Source: Ilex aquifolium (Eukaryota > Streptophyta > Magnoliopsida > Aquifoliales > Aquifoliaceae). From it: a stretch of DNA of 64,000 nucleotides. The stretch is from contig OX637393.1 of NCBI GenBank assembly GCA_951799425.1, positions 11,638,744 through 11,702,743 of the forward strand. Direction: 5' to 3'. Position 1 is the stretch's first letter. The number at the start of each line of letters is the position of its first letter. The notes beneath the pieces are model-generated. The model was not told the origin of the DNA, ran no database searches, and worked only from the letters and a program-made list of their open reading frames with translations. The position numbers were made by a program, and so were the translations under genes. Positions 33,001 through 42,712 of the stretch are shown one piece after another.

Positions 33001-35536
33001 AGTGAAGTCGCTGAAAGCAGAGCTCCACATCGAGCACTTAGCTGAGTCATTCCGAATTCTACAGGAGTACAAAATGAAGCTAAACCCTGCGAAGTGCGCA
33101 TTCGGGGTCTCGGCTGGAAAATTTCTGGGCTTTATAGTCAGCAGCAGAGGGATTGAGGCCAATCCAGAAAAGGTTAAAGCAATGGTGGAAATGAAGTCAC
33201 CATCCAACACAAAAGAGGTGCAACGTTTGACAGGCAGGATAGCTGCACTTAGCCGTTTTGTGTCTAGGTCTAGCGATAAATGCCAGCCATTTTTTCAAAT
33301 CTTGAAGAAGGCATTCCACTGGGATTCCAAGTGTGAAGAAGCATTCGAAGACCTAAAGAGATATATGAGCTCTCCCCCTGTTCTGGTGAGCCCTCTAGAA
33401 GGGGAAATCCTCACCCTCTACCTAGCAGTTTCAGATTTTTCAACAAGTGCAGCGCTAGTTAGGGAGCGAGACAGAGCTCAGCAACCAGTCTACTACTGTA
33501 GCAGAGCTCTGAGGGGGGCAGAGGAGAGATATCCAAGGATGGAAAAACTCGTTCTAGCTCTGGTTACAACAGCTAGGAGACTTAGACCTTATTTCCAGGC
33601 TCATACTGTTGAGGTTCCAACAGATCAGCCAATGAAGCAAGTACTACACAAGCCGGAGTCCTCAGGGAGGTTGGTTAAATGGGCCGTAGAGCTCAGCGAG
33701 TTTGATATCAGGTACAAGCCAAGAACTGCCATCAAAGGGCAAATTTTGGCAGATTTTATTGCAGAATTCACAGCAGCAGCGCCTATGGAAACCACGGATT
33801 TAGTACCGGACCTTCCCATATGGAAGCTTTCAGTGGATGGAGCCGCCAATGCTCAGGGAAGCGGTGCAGGAATGATCCTGACCTCCCCAGAAGGAATAGA
33901 CGTCGAATATGCCCTCAGATTTGGGTTCAAAGCTTCAAATAATGAGGCAGAATATGAAGCCGTCATCGCTGGGCTTAATCTTGCCTATTCTATGGAAGCA
34001 GAGCAGCTGGAGATCTGCAGTGATTCTCAACTGGTGGTGAAGCAGATAGAAGAGTGTTACGAGGCAAGAGGCGAGAAGATGGTCCTGTACCTCAAAAAGG
34101 TACGAGAACTAATGAAACAGTTTGTGCAGGTTAAGGTCAGACACGTGCCTAGAGTGGAGAACTCACGAGCAGATGCTCTGGCAAGGTTAGCAACTGCCTC
34201 ACAAGAGGATTTGGATAGGCTAATTCCAGTAGAGCACCTTCCAAAGCCCTCGGTAAGCATTGAAGAAGAGGAAATTCTGTCAATTGAAGCTCAGCCGAGC
34301 TGGATGGACCCCATCGTAGAGTACCTTCAGAATGGAACTTTGCCAAATAGTGCCAAGGAGGCATCCAAGCTAAGGGCCAGGTCAGCCAGATTTTCCCTGA
34401 TGCAAGGGAAACTGTACAAGCATGGATTTTCAATGCCTCTCCTTAAGTGCGTGGGAGACGAAGATGCTAACTACATACTCAGAGAAGTACATGAGGGGAT
34501 ATGTGGCAACCACATAGGAGCTCGGGCCTTGGCAGGAAAAGTACTGAGGCAAGGATATTATTGGCCCACCATGTTCAAAAGCGCCACCGACTTAGTAAGA
34601 AAATGCAAAACTTGCCAAGAGCATGCTAATATGTCCCACTGTCCTCCCGAGTTCCTAACCTCGGTGGTAAGCCCATGGCCTTTTCAGCAGTGGGGGCTAG
34701 ACATTCTGGGACCCCTACCCACCGGTGTGGGGCAGTGCAAGTTTGCCGTCGTAGGAGTGGATTACTTTACTAAATGGGCAGAGGTCGAACCTTTGGCAAC
34801 GATCACAGAGCAAAAAATTCAAAACTTCGTTTGGAAGTCGATAGTTTGCAGGTTTGGAGTTCCCAGAGCGTTCGTATCTGACAATGGAAAGCAGTTTGAT
34901 AATTCAAAGTTCAAAAGTTTTTGTGCCGGGCTCGGAATCAAGAACTATTTCTCAGCTCCTGCCCATCCCCAGTCTAATGGGCAGGCGGAGGTCACAATAA
35001 GAACCATAAAGTCAGCTTTGAAGACCAAGCTAGAAAACCTGAAAGGCAAATGGGTGGAGTACATTCCGGAGGTATTGTGGGCCTACAGGACCACCGCCAG
35101 ATCTGCGACTCAGGAAACCCCCTTTGCTTTGGCCTTTGGGACCGAGGCAGTGGCCCCAGTGGAGATAGGGCTCCAATCACCAAGGGTGGAGTTTGCAGAT
35201 CCCGAGCACAATGATGAGTCTCTCTTGCTAAACCTCGATCTCTTGGATGAAAAGAGGGACAGAGCTCTGCACCGTGTCCGTACTTACCAAAGGAAAACGG
35301 CAAGGTACTATGACAGGAGGGTAAGACACAGAAGTTTCAAGGTTGGAGATTTGGTACTTAGGAGGCTTCTGCTTGCGAGAAAGGATCCCACGCATGGGAA
35401 ATTGGGACCCAATTGGGAAGGGCCCTATATCGTGTCAAAGATAATCAGACCAGGGAATTACGAGTTGCAAACAGAGGAAGGAAATGTTCTACCTCACTCG
35501 TGGAATGCCGAGCACCTTAAGAAGTTTTTTCAGTAA
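30064..35536 (+). CDS. Tat-type gag-pol polyprotein (one frameshift near the N-terminus)
   Basis: ATG at 30064 (MVITRNMSRSQ) opens gag. A run of nine G at 30351-30359 puts the frame off by one; the downstream frame is then open to 35536 (about 1725 codons). Domains in order: coiled-coil gag N-terminus; retrotransposon gag (KFRMPQMEVFDGSKDPVDHL, LKGSALNWFHRLPPASI); basic Arg/Lys/Glu stretch; variant zinc knuckle CDYHRDHGHHTDDC with His in place of the second Cys; protease LIDNGSSADII (near 31875); RT with CIDFTDLNRACPKD and YIDDMLVKS (near 32980); a first RNase H; a second RNase H with LSVDGAANAQGSG, NNEAEYEAV and CSDSQLVV (near 33827-34190); integrase with HHCC (34480-34640), LDILG, SDNGKQFD and NGQAEV for the DDE triad, and a C-terminal GPYIVSKI block. 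All catalytic residues are present. The G run could be a real mutation, a sequencing error or a slippage site. Confidence 0.9.
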
Positions 35537-35612
35537 GTGTTACTTGTAATAGAACTACTTTTAAATAAGAAAGAGCAAGCCTTTTATTCACCCTCCAATG
35601 GTCTCCAAAGAA

Positions 35613-36260
35613 GCAAGATGAGCTCTTCAGCTCATAAACAAACGATAAGCTTCAAAGCTTATAAATGCAAGATGAGCTCTTCAGCTCATAAACAAACGAT
35701 AAGCTTCAAAGCTTATAAATGCAAGATGAGCTCTTCAGCTCATAAACAAACGATAAGCTTCAAAGCTTATAAATGCAAGATGAGCTCTTCAGCTCATAAA
35801 CAAACGATAAGCTTCAAAGCTTATAAATGCAAGATGAGCTCTTCAGCTCATAAACAAACGATAAGCTTCAAAGCTTATAAATGCAAGATGAGCTCTTCAG
35901 CTCATAAACAAACGATAAGCTTCAAAGCTTATAAATGCAAGATGAGCTTTTCAGCTCATAAACAAACGATAAGCTTCAAAGCTTATAAATGCAAGATGAG
36001 CTCTTCAGCTCATAAACAAACGATAAGCTTCAAAGCTTATAAATGCAAGATGAGCTCTTCAGCTCATAAACAAACGATAAGCTTCAAAGCTTATAAATGC
36101 AAGATGAGCTCTTCAGCTCATAAACAAAAGATAAGCTTCAAAGCTTATAAATGCAAGATGAGCTCTTCAGCTCATAAACAAAAGATAAGCTTCAAAGCTT
36201 ATAAATGCAAGATGAGCTCTTCGGCTCATAAACAAAAGATAAGCTTCAAAGCTCATAAAA
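35613..36260 (+). repeat. Array of twelve 54-bp units, each with two hairpins
   Basis: Each unit contains ATGAGCT-CTTC-AGCTCAT and ATAAGCT-TCAA-AGCTTAT, two perfect 7-bp stems with 4-nt loops separated by ACAAACG or ACAAAAG. The units are almost identical; the seventh changes only a loop base. Because 54 is a multiple of three and no stop falls in the unit, an open frame runs through the array from the end of pol (35537-36313); I treat it as a by-product. The array lies between the converging 3' ends of pol and antisense gene B. Confidence 0.93.
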
Positions 36261-36755
36261 ACCCGATGAGCTCTTCAGCCTATAACAAAAAGAATGGGCT
36301 CTTCAGCTCATAACTACAGGATAAGCCTCAAAGGCTTATAAACAAAAGACGAGCTCTTCAGCTCGTACAAAGTTCAAGGCTGAACGCTTCTTGGAGACAC
36401 CAACAGTCAAGTTCAAGGCTGAACGCTTCTTGGAGACACCAATGGTCCTCCCCCCAGGACCAGATACCCTTGTGCACTGCCTACACACCCAAAGACCTCG
36501 AAGGGTCCAGAACAACAGAGAACACCTATGAGGTCAGATGAGAAGTAAGGTCAGAGCAGACATGATCTTCTGTTTTCCATCTACGTTCATGTTTCGAACG
36601 AGAAGAGTAAGCTGAAATAACCTAACAGAATTCGAGATGAATGAAAAGTCTGGCATTCGAAATATCCGACAGTACAAATATTCAGACAAATACAAAAAGA
36701 GTCATAGTCTGATATCGCTTAAGAAAAGAAAGAACGATACAAGGAAACAAAGATC
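36261..36755 (+). repeat. Degenerate hairpin copies and a 39-bp direct repeat
   Basis: Past the array the hairpins continue in degenerate form: ATAAGCCTCAAAGGCTTAT at 36321-36339 and ACGAGCTCTTCAGCTCGT at 36349-36366 keep perfect stems with altered pairs, while others are broken. GTTCAAGGCTGAACGCTTCT and the following bases repeat at 36372 and 36411. The rest, up to the end of gene B, has no recognised feature. Confidence 0.75.
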
Positions 36756-37844
36756 CTAGTCTTTCTTAAGTTCAGTTTTCAGCTCAGCAATCTCTCCCTT
36801 CAGGCTAGCATTCTCTTTCTTCAGCTCATCCCTTTCCTGCTCAGCCTTTTGAAGCGAGTTAAGGAGCTTCTGACCAATAGAGGTAAGGAAGATGGTGGAC
36901 AGAGAGTCAGGAGAAGGGGAATCGTCCCTTTTACGCTTCCTCGAACTCGTGACGGTGTTTCCATCCTTGTCAGAATCCCCATCCTCATCAGAATCAGAGA
37001 AAGAGGTCCAGGAAGAGTAAGGAATAGTGGAAAACTCAAACTCAGTAGCCTCAGCCCCAAGCAAATAGAGGTTTGCGCTCGTCATCAGCTCGGAATAAGT
37101 CTTAGACTCCACAAGCAACAACTCGTTGATATTCACCATCCCTGGTAAATCCAGGTCAGGTGGATCTACACAGCAAGGGCATAATCAGAGCATATTTTTA
37201 AAAGGAAAGTACTCAAAAGAGCCATGATCGAGCTTACCAATACGAGAGAAGCTCTTCCAGGACCGAGGAATCCTGGCTTTACGACAGCGATCCTCAGGAG
37301 ACCTCCAAGCCTCTCCAGAAGCGAAGAAGAAACGCTCAGACCACCCTTCAGGGTTGGAGGGAAGATCTAGAACCAGAGGGCGTAAATTGAAATCCCTCCA
37401 ACGGAAGAAACTGAAGCAGGGGGCATCATCTTCCTCAATCTCAAAGAAATACAGGAACTCAGAGACAAAGGGGAACCTGCCAAGAGCATGCAAGCGGCAG
37501 AACAAGAAAAAGCTTATCATCGCAGCCCATCCTCGTGGAGAGAGGCGAGAAGGGCACAGGCCATAATAGGCAAGAACTCGCCCAATGGCCGGATGAATGG
37601 GAAGGCGAAGTCCCATGCCCATAGCACCTTCGAAGAAACAGACCTCCCCTCGGGGGAGGTAATTGCAAGGCTCGTCGGAGGAAGAGACTCGCAAAGGCAA
37701 ATCAAGATCAGGGAAAAAACGTTTCTTGATGTCCACTAAATCAGAAGATTCAAGTATTGAGGGGGACAAATAGCGACGATGCCACTTCCATTTGATTCCA
37801 GAGGAGGATCGTTCATGGAACAGAGAAGAAGCAGAGGCAGCCAT
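36756..37844 (-). CDS. Antisense gene B of the Tat element, two exons
   Basis: Exon 1 is 37844-37238 (ATG, MAASASSLFHERS); the intron 37237-37166 is 72 nt with GTAAGC donor and TGTGTAG acceptor; exon 2 is 37165-36756. The split codon joins in frame, giving 338 residues. Residues of about 20-200 resemble the family annotated as putative gypsy-type transposon protein (LRLPIHPAIGRVLAYYGL, CPSRLSPRGWAAMISFFLF). Exon 2 has an acidic Ser/Asp stretch, a nuclear-localisation-like SRKRKRDD and a C-terminal coiled coil (QKAEQERDELKKENASLKGE). The N-terminal domain and first-intron position and phase match gene A, so the two look paralogous. Extra open reading frames are known from Tat-lineage elements; their function is unknown. 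The splice call is mine from sequence only. Confidence 0.8.
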
Positions 37845-38142
37845 CGAAAGCGCTGGTAAGGAAAAAGACGCAAGAAATCAAGAAGAAAGTCAAGAATATG
37901 TCACACACTTGGGTGCTTTTCAGGAAACAAAGAGCCAAAAAATAGGGAATCAGGTCGCCTGTTTGGTTTCCTAATCAATGAAGGTAGGGACGGTTGTGGA
38001 AAGTAGTAGCGGTTATGGAAAGGGGAAAGACGTGACGGTTCTAGGAAGATGTTGAGAGAAAAACGCGGGAAAAGAAATATGAAGAGTAGAAGAAAGTATT
38101 CTCTTCTCAGAAAATAAGAGCAATGAAATTTGTTATCCTTCT

Positions 38143-38192
<50 letters not shown>

Positions 38193-38705
38193 GAGTTCAG
38201 ACAGCAGAGCCAAAAAGCTCAGTAAGAGCTTTTATGGTTCATAGGAAGAATTGTACAGCTCGGGAAGAACTCACAGCCTAACATACTCGAGCTATATAGC
38301 TCAGGAGGAGCACGCCAGTTCAGAATACCAAGTCAAACAGCTCAGAACAAAGAAGAAGAGGGATGGGATCCCCAAGATACTCTTTACCGAACTCAAAAAC
38401 ACAGGAAAATCAGTTGAGCATAACACCAAGTCTCCCTTACTATTCAATCTAGTATTTTTGCTTCAAGAAGTGCACGGCCCCACTCAAAGCAAAAGGGGGC
38501 AGGGGAATATATACTGAGCAAATAAAGCAAAGCAGGTAAGTGAGCAGTTGAAGTCCAAATTAAAAATCAGAGATATGTATACGCATATGGATGCTAAACC
38601 AACAAAAGAAAAGAAAGATAAGGTTCACAAAGTAACACGAGGACCAAGCCCAAATTAGGGGTACATCTCAAAAATCCTTTACAAAGAAATTACAATTAAA
38701 AAGAT
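37845..38705. other. Spacer between the antisense genes, with a run of 44 A
   Basis: Should contain the promoter of gene B and the 3' end of gene A. A run of 44 A lies at 38144-38187 on the plus strand (T on the gene strand). AAAAGCTC-AGTAA-GAGCTTTT at 38213-38233 is another AGCTC-based hairpin. No convincing TATA box was found for gene B. Confidence 0.5.
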
Positions 38706-41356
38706 CTAAGTTCCTGAAGGAGGAGTAATTGGGGAATCTCGCAGCTCAGCAGAAGGGCCTTCAGCAATAGGAGCTAGGGGAGAGCTTCCAGGAATGTCTT
38801 GGGACCCCGCTTCCGTTGATTCAGGATTTTGGGCAAGGGTTTCAGACACCAAGTTTGCAGAAATTGGTGCAACAGCAGGATCTACACCAATGAGCTCAGG
38901 GATCGCTGTTGAAGGCTCAGGAAGCACGACAAGAGCTCTAGAGGTCCCAGGGGCAGGTATGTCCTGACTCGAAGCAGCAGCGGGGGAAACTGAGGCATCC
39001 TCCTCGTTATCAGAGCTAGACTCCTCCAATTCTTCTGTGGTAGGGGTAGAAAAATTGAAGTTAAGGTCTGGAAAAGTTTTGATAGCCTTGCGCCTGAAAG
39101 CAAGCCATCCGGTAGCCCACAGGGTGGTGGCCTCGTCTCTCAGCTCGGCGATCTCTTTGTCCTTCTGTTGGACCAAACTTTTCTGCTCCTCGAGCTCCTC
39201 ACAGAGTTTGCCGTTAGCCTCGCTGAGGGTAAGATAGTCTTGATTGGCCTGAATGAGCTCTTTCTTGGCATCGAAGGCCTCCTGGTTAGCCTTGGACCAC
39301 GCCTCGACCTTAACCTGCAGGTCTTCCTTAACCAACTTCAGCTCATCCCGAGCCTTCTTCTCCCCCTCCTCAGCTCTGACCTTGACTGTCAACGTATGCT
39401 TGAGATCAGAAGCTTGCTTCATCGTCTGCTCGTTGAGGCCCTCCATTTGTACTTTGAGGCTCTCCACCCGAGCCCTGAGGTCTTCATTCTCGAGAGACAG
39501 TTCAGAAACCTTGGTCTTAAACTTCTTCAAGACCTGAAAAGAGCTCTCTTGGGACCTAACCCGATGCAGCAGACCTTTTACATGGAGGGCAGCCTAAGAG
39601 AATAAGGAAAGCTCAGCAGGTTGCAACAGACCATGAAACTAGAATGGACAAACAAAGAAGGGAATTAGCACTTACAGCGGCTGCTCCTTGAAGAGCTGAG
39701 TCGATGGACTCCTCCAGTGGCATGGAAGCGGCCTTCAAGACATCAGCCTCAGAAAATATAGAAGACAGAGCTCCCGCAGCCAGATCCATGTTGTCGAAAA
39801 AGGAGTCCTCATCTTCCTCCGCAGATTTTCTCTCTTTCTCAATCACCTTCCCAGAAGCGCTGTATTTGAAACTCTCGGGCTGAAGGTCGGGAACCAATTT
39901 CAAAGCCTCCTCGACCTCAGAAGAAGAAGGGGAAGCTTGACCCCCCTCTTGAGCAGACGTCAACCTAGAAGGGGCCACTGGAGGAGAAAAGGCGGTTGCA
40001 GTTTGTGGAGTCCCGGAGGAGGAGAGTGGAGCCTTACTTGGAACCTGTCCCTCCGCTGCAGAGGGGGAGGAAGATACCTCCAATCTGGGGATTTTGGCCC
40101 GGGTACCTGGACCACTCCCAGTACTAGCCCGGGCCTTGCGCTTGCTAGATCTACCACCTCTCATTAGCTCATCCACCTTGGCCTGGATCTCTTCTGGGGT
40201 AGATTTCATGGTAGAAGGACCCGGAAGATCTGGAAGAAATAGGATGAGGTAAAGGAAAAGAGAAGAGAAGGGAAAATGATGAAGAAAGGAAAAGTTGAAA
40301 TTACCTTCGTCAGCCCCTAAAACAGATAATGGGATCGCTAAAGTCGCCACAGGAAGACTCAGACCTAGCTGTACTAGGTTCCTTGACTCAATCAAGTCGG
40401 CGTACTTCTCTGGCTTGATCTTTTCCAACTTGGCTAGCACCTTTTTGTCCTCAGGACTGAGCTCGTAGCGTTCACCTGAGAGAAAGAAAGTAGGCAAGTG
40501 AGAAAAAGGTGAGGGGCCGGCGAATGTCAGATCAGAGCTCGGACTTAAGTAAGGACTCACGTAAATTATCTGGTTCAGCCCAGGCCGTAGGAATACCGAG
40601 TGTGTCTGTTTTATCAGCAGGGTTGTACTCCCAATTGGCGCCCCCGACAAAGAAGAAATGTTCCTTCCAGTGTTTATGGGAGGTCGGAATATCAGAGATG
40701 AGCTGCCTAATGCTGGCACGCTTGGAGGCATACAAGAAGCCTCCGGAGGTCGGTTTAACATTGAAGAGCTCTAAGAACAAAGGAATGCTAGGAATCCCAA
40801 GTTTATGCTTCTTAAATATGACTAACAGACCAACCATGACGCCATAGAAGTTGGGGGAAATCTGGGAAGGGCACACATGAAAATGCTGCAGAACGGCCTT
40901 GATGAAGGGGTGCACAGGAAAGCGAAGGCCGTTGTCAAAAGCGGCAAGGAAAAAGCAGACCCTATTGTGCACCTTTTCTACATAGTAGACGGATTGGTCT
41001 GGACACCAGGGTTCGACCCCAGGAGGAAAACCATACCGAACCTTATAGGTTTTCATTAGCCCAGGGGCCTCTTTACTGTACCCCACCGATTCAGCATGCT
41101 TAAAAGCAAGCCCCAAGTACGAGGTTTTTTCCTCAACCCCGACTCCGCTAACCTTGCCCTTGCCTTTGTTGGGCTTGGAGGACACAGGAGAAGGCTGGGA
41201 AGGAGGTCCCTCAGTACCGACCTCGGTTTCTACAACATCCACCCCAGGGAAATTATCTATCTCCTCACCTACCTCCCCTAGTTCAGTATCTTCCTCGGCT
41301 GACCTAGACCCTAAAAGTGAAACAGAGGAACGCGTGGCTCCAGAAGAGGCAGACAT
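38706..41356 (-). CDS. Antisense gene A of the Tat element, four exons
   Basis: Exons 41356-40561, 40475-40305, 40229-39676 and 39593-38706; introns of 85, 75 and 82 nt. All are GT-AG (donors GTGAGT, GTAATT, GTAAGT; acceptors CTCTCAG, CTTCCAG, CTCTTAG), with phases 1, 1 and 0 that keep one frame of 803 codons including the stop. The start is ATG at 41356 (MSASSGATRSS); an in-frame ATG at 41413 is an alternative. Residues of about 85-260 resemble the putative gypsy-type transposon family (LRFPVHPFIKAVLQHFHV, CPSQISPNFYGVMVGLLV), as in gene B. Exon 3 is Ser/Pro-rich with a basic SSKRKARAS stretch that may be a nuclear signal. Exon 4 begins with a long coiled coil (about residues 520-660) and ends in a Ser/Pro/Glu-rich tail. 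Role unknown. Confidence 0.82.
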
Positions 41357-41911
41357 GGTCGGGCAGGAAAAAGGAAGGATAAAAGAGCGATAGAGAGGGG
41401 GAACACTGATCAAACTCTCCCTAATAACCCTAGGGTCAGCACAGTAACTCCCGACGGCAAGGATGTGGATTATAGAGCTCCAATCGACGAAATGAGGAAG
41501 GGGAGCTAAGCAATGGTCGCGATTCCAAAAGTAAAAGAATCGAAAAGCCCAAAAATGCAGTAACCACCTCGAATTCGAGGGATCCAGAGCAAAAGGAAGA
41601 GGAAAAGGGGGGCAAAGGACGTACCTAACTCAGAAATGGCAGCGAACGGAAACCTGGGGCACTATCGGAGGAAGGAGGCGATGCGAGTCTTCTAAACAAG
41701 GGCTGGAAATGCGATTTCAAGCAAGAAAACAGAAGGGTACCACGGTCCGAAGTTGCAGAGAAAATAGGGAGAGCAGTAAAGAAGATGAATAGTGCGAAGA
41801 AGCGGTTTAGATAGCCGTTTTGAGCATTTAAAGCTGGGGAGACGTGGGCTGAGACATGCGCGGGAATCGAGGAAAGTCATGATGACTACAAACCGTCAGA
41901 AATCCTCCAGT

Positions 41912-41928
41912 CACGTGTTAGCCACGTG
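41912..41928. promoter_or_regulatory. Two G-boxes upstream of antisense gene A
   Basis: CACGTG at 41912-41917 and again at 41923-41928, eleven bases apart, about 560 nt upstream of the gene A ATG and 70 nt inside the 3' LTR. G-boxes bind bZIP and bHLH factors in plants. A promoter role for gene A is an inference. Confidence 0.4.
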
Positions 41929-41997
41929 CATGTGTAACTCGTCTTGTGCAGGTCATCCCCTGCCTGAGCTAACTCAAGGCAAGGGCTGGGGGGCAAC

Positions 41998-42707
41998 TGA
42001 TGATACCTAAAGTAAACCCCAGTTCTGAGCTCAGGAAAAGAGCTCAGTTCGGGAGTTTATGGAGAACTAAGCTGAGCTCATCCAGTAAGGTCTGAGCTCG
42101 CCCAATCGGAACTTATATTCCCAACTAAAGACATGAGCTAAGAAACAATGAGAGGGCAGTAAAAAGGCAGTAGATACCCGAACAGGGGGAGTTAAGTCAA
42201 TCCAAGGCAAGAAATCCGCTACCAGCCAGGATCCTATCCTAAAACCAAGGAGAGAATCCCCTAACACAAGGCAGAGAACTCGCCATCCGCGGTTAGCCAT
42301 AAGGGGTTTAGGAAAGCCCGAGATTATAGAAGAAGATAGGGACGATCCCTACAATAAAGGAAGTAACCCCGAATTAGAGGTAAGCATGAGGCTATAAAGA
42401 GGAGGGGCAGCTTCCATTGAAAAGGACCTGGAAAACCCTAATACCTTGAGAATTCTGTTGTAACTTATCGAATTAGATCAATAAAGAGACAGGAGCAAGA
42501 GCCTCCATTTGAGAGTGGACTAGCCGAGCTCATCAGCCGGTGAACCACTATATTTCTATTGTATTTCACACATTACACACGACTAATTAGAGCTTTCATT
42601 CCCCACTTCACGAGCCTTGTAGCTCAGATGCCATATTAGTCCCCATGCAAACTGCTCACGCCAATTAATTTGGTCCTATAGCTCGTATCCGAAGGTTTAC
42701 GCCATCA
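41998..42707 (+). repeat. 3' LTR of the Tat element
   Basis: 710 bp, same length and, as far as I could read, the same sequence as 29292-30001, at a constant offset of 12,706. TATA copy at 42393-42399. Preceded by a purine-rich AAGGGCTGGGGGG stretch that would prime plus-strand synthesis. Confidence 0.95.
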
Positions 42708-42712
42708 AATTC

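Larger units (their letters stand above)
29292..42707 (+). mobile_element. Young Ty3/gypsy (Tat lineage) element with antisense genes
   Basis: Complete 13,416-bp element: two 710-bp LTRs in which I saw no difference, flanked by AATTC at 29287-29291 and 42708-42712. The plus strand encodes gag-protease-RT-RNase H-RNase H-integrase (30064-35536). The second RNase H before integrase marks the Tat lineage. Between pol and the 3' LTR lie an array of paired hairpins (35613-36260) and two spliced genes on the opposite strand (36756-37844 and 38706-41356). A purine-rich stretch with CTGGGGGGCAAC precedes the 3' LTR. The matching LTRs imply a very recent insertion. One G-run frameshift in gag is the only break seen in the coding regions. 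Confidence 0.95.

Noticed and set aside
35537..36313. 258-residue open frame with an 18-residue repeat after pol
   Set aside because: It exists because the 54-bp unit is a multiple of three without a stop. The sequence pattern is explained by hairpins, and there is no domain or splice link to pol.
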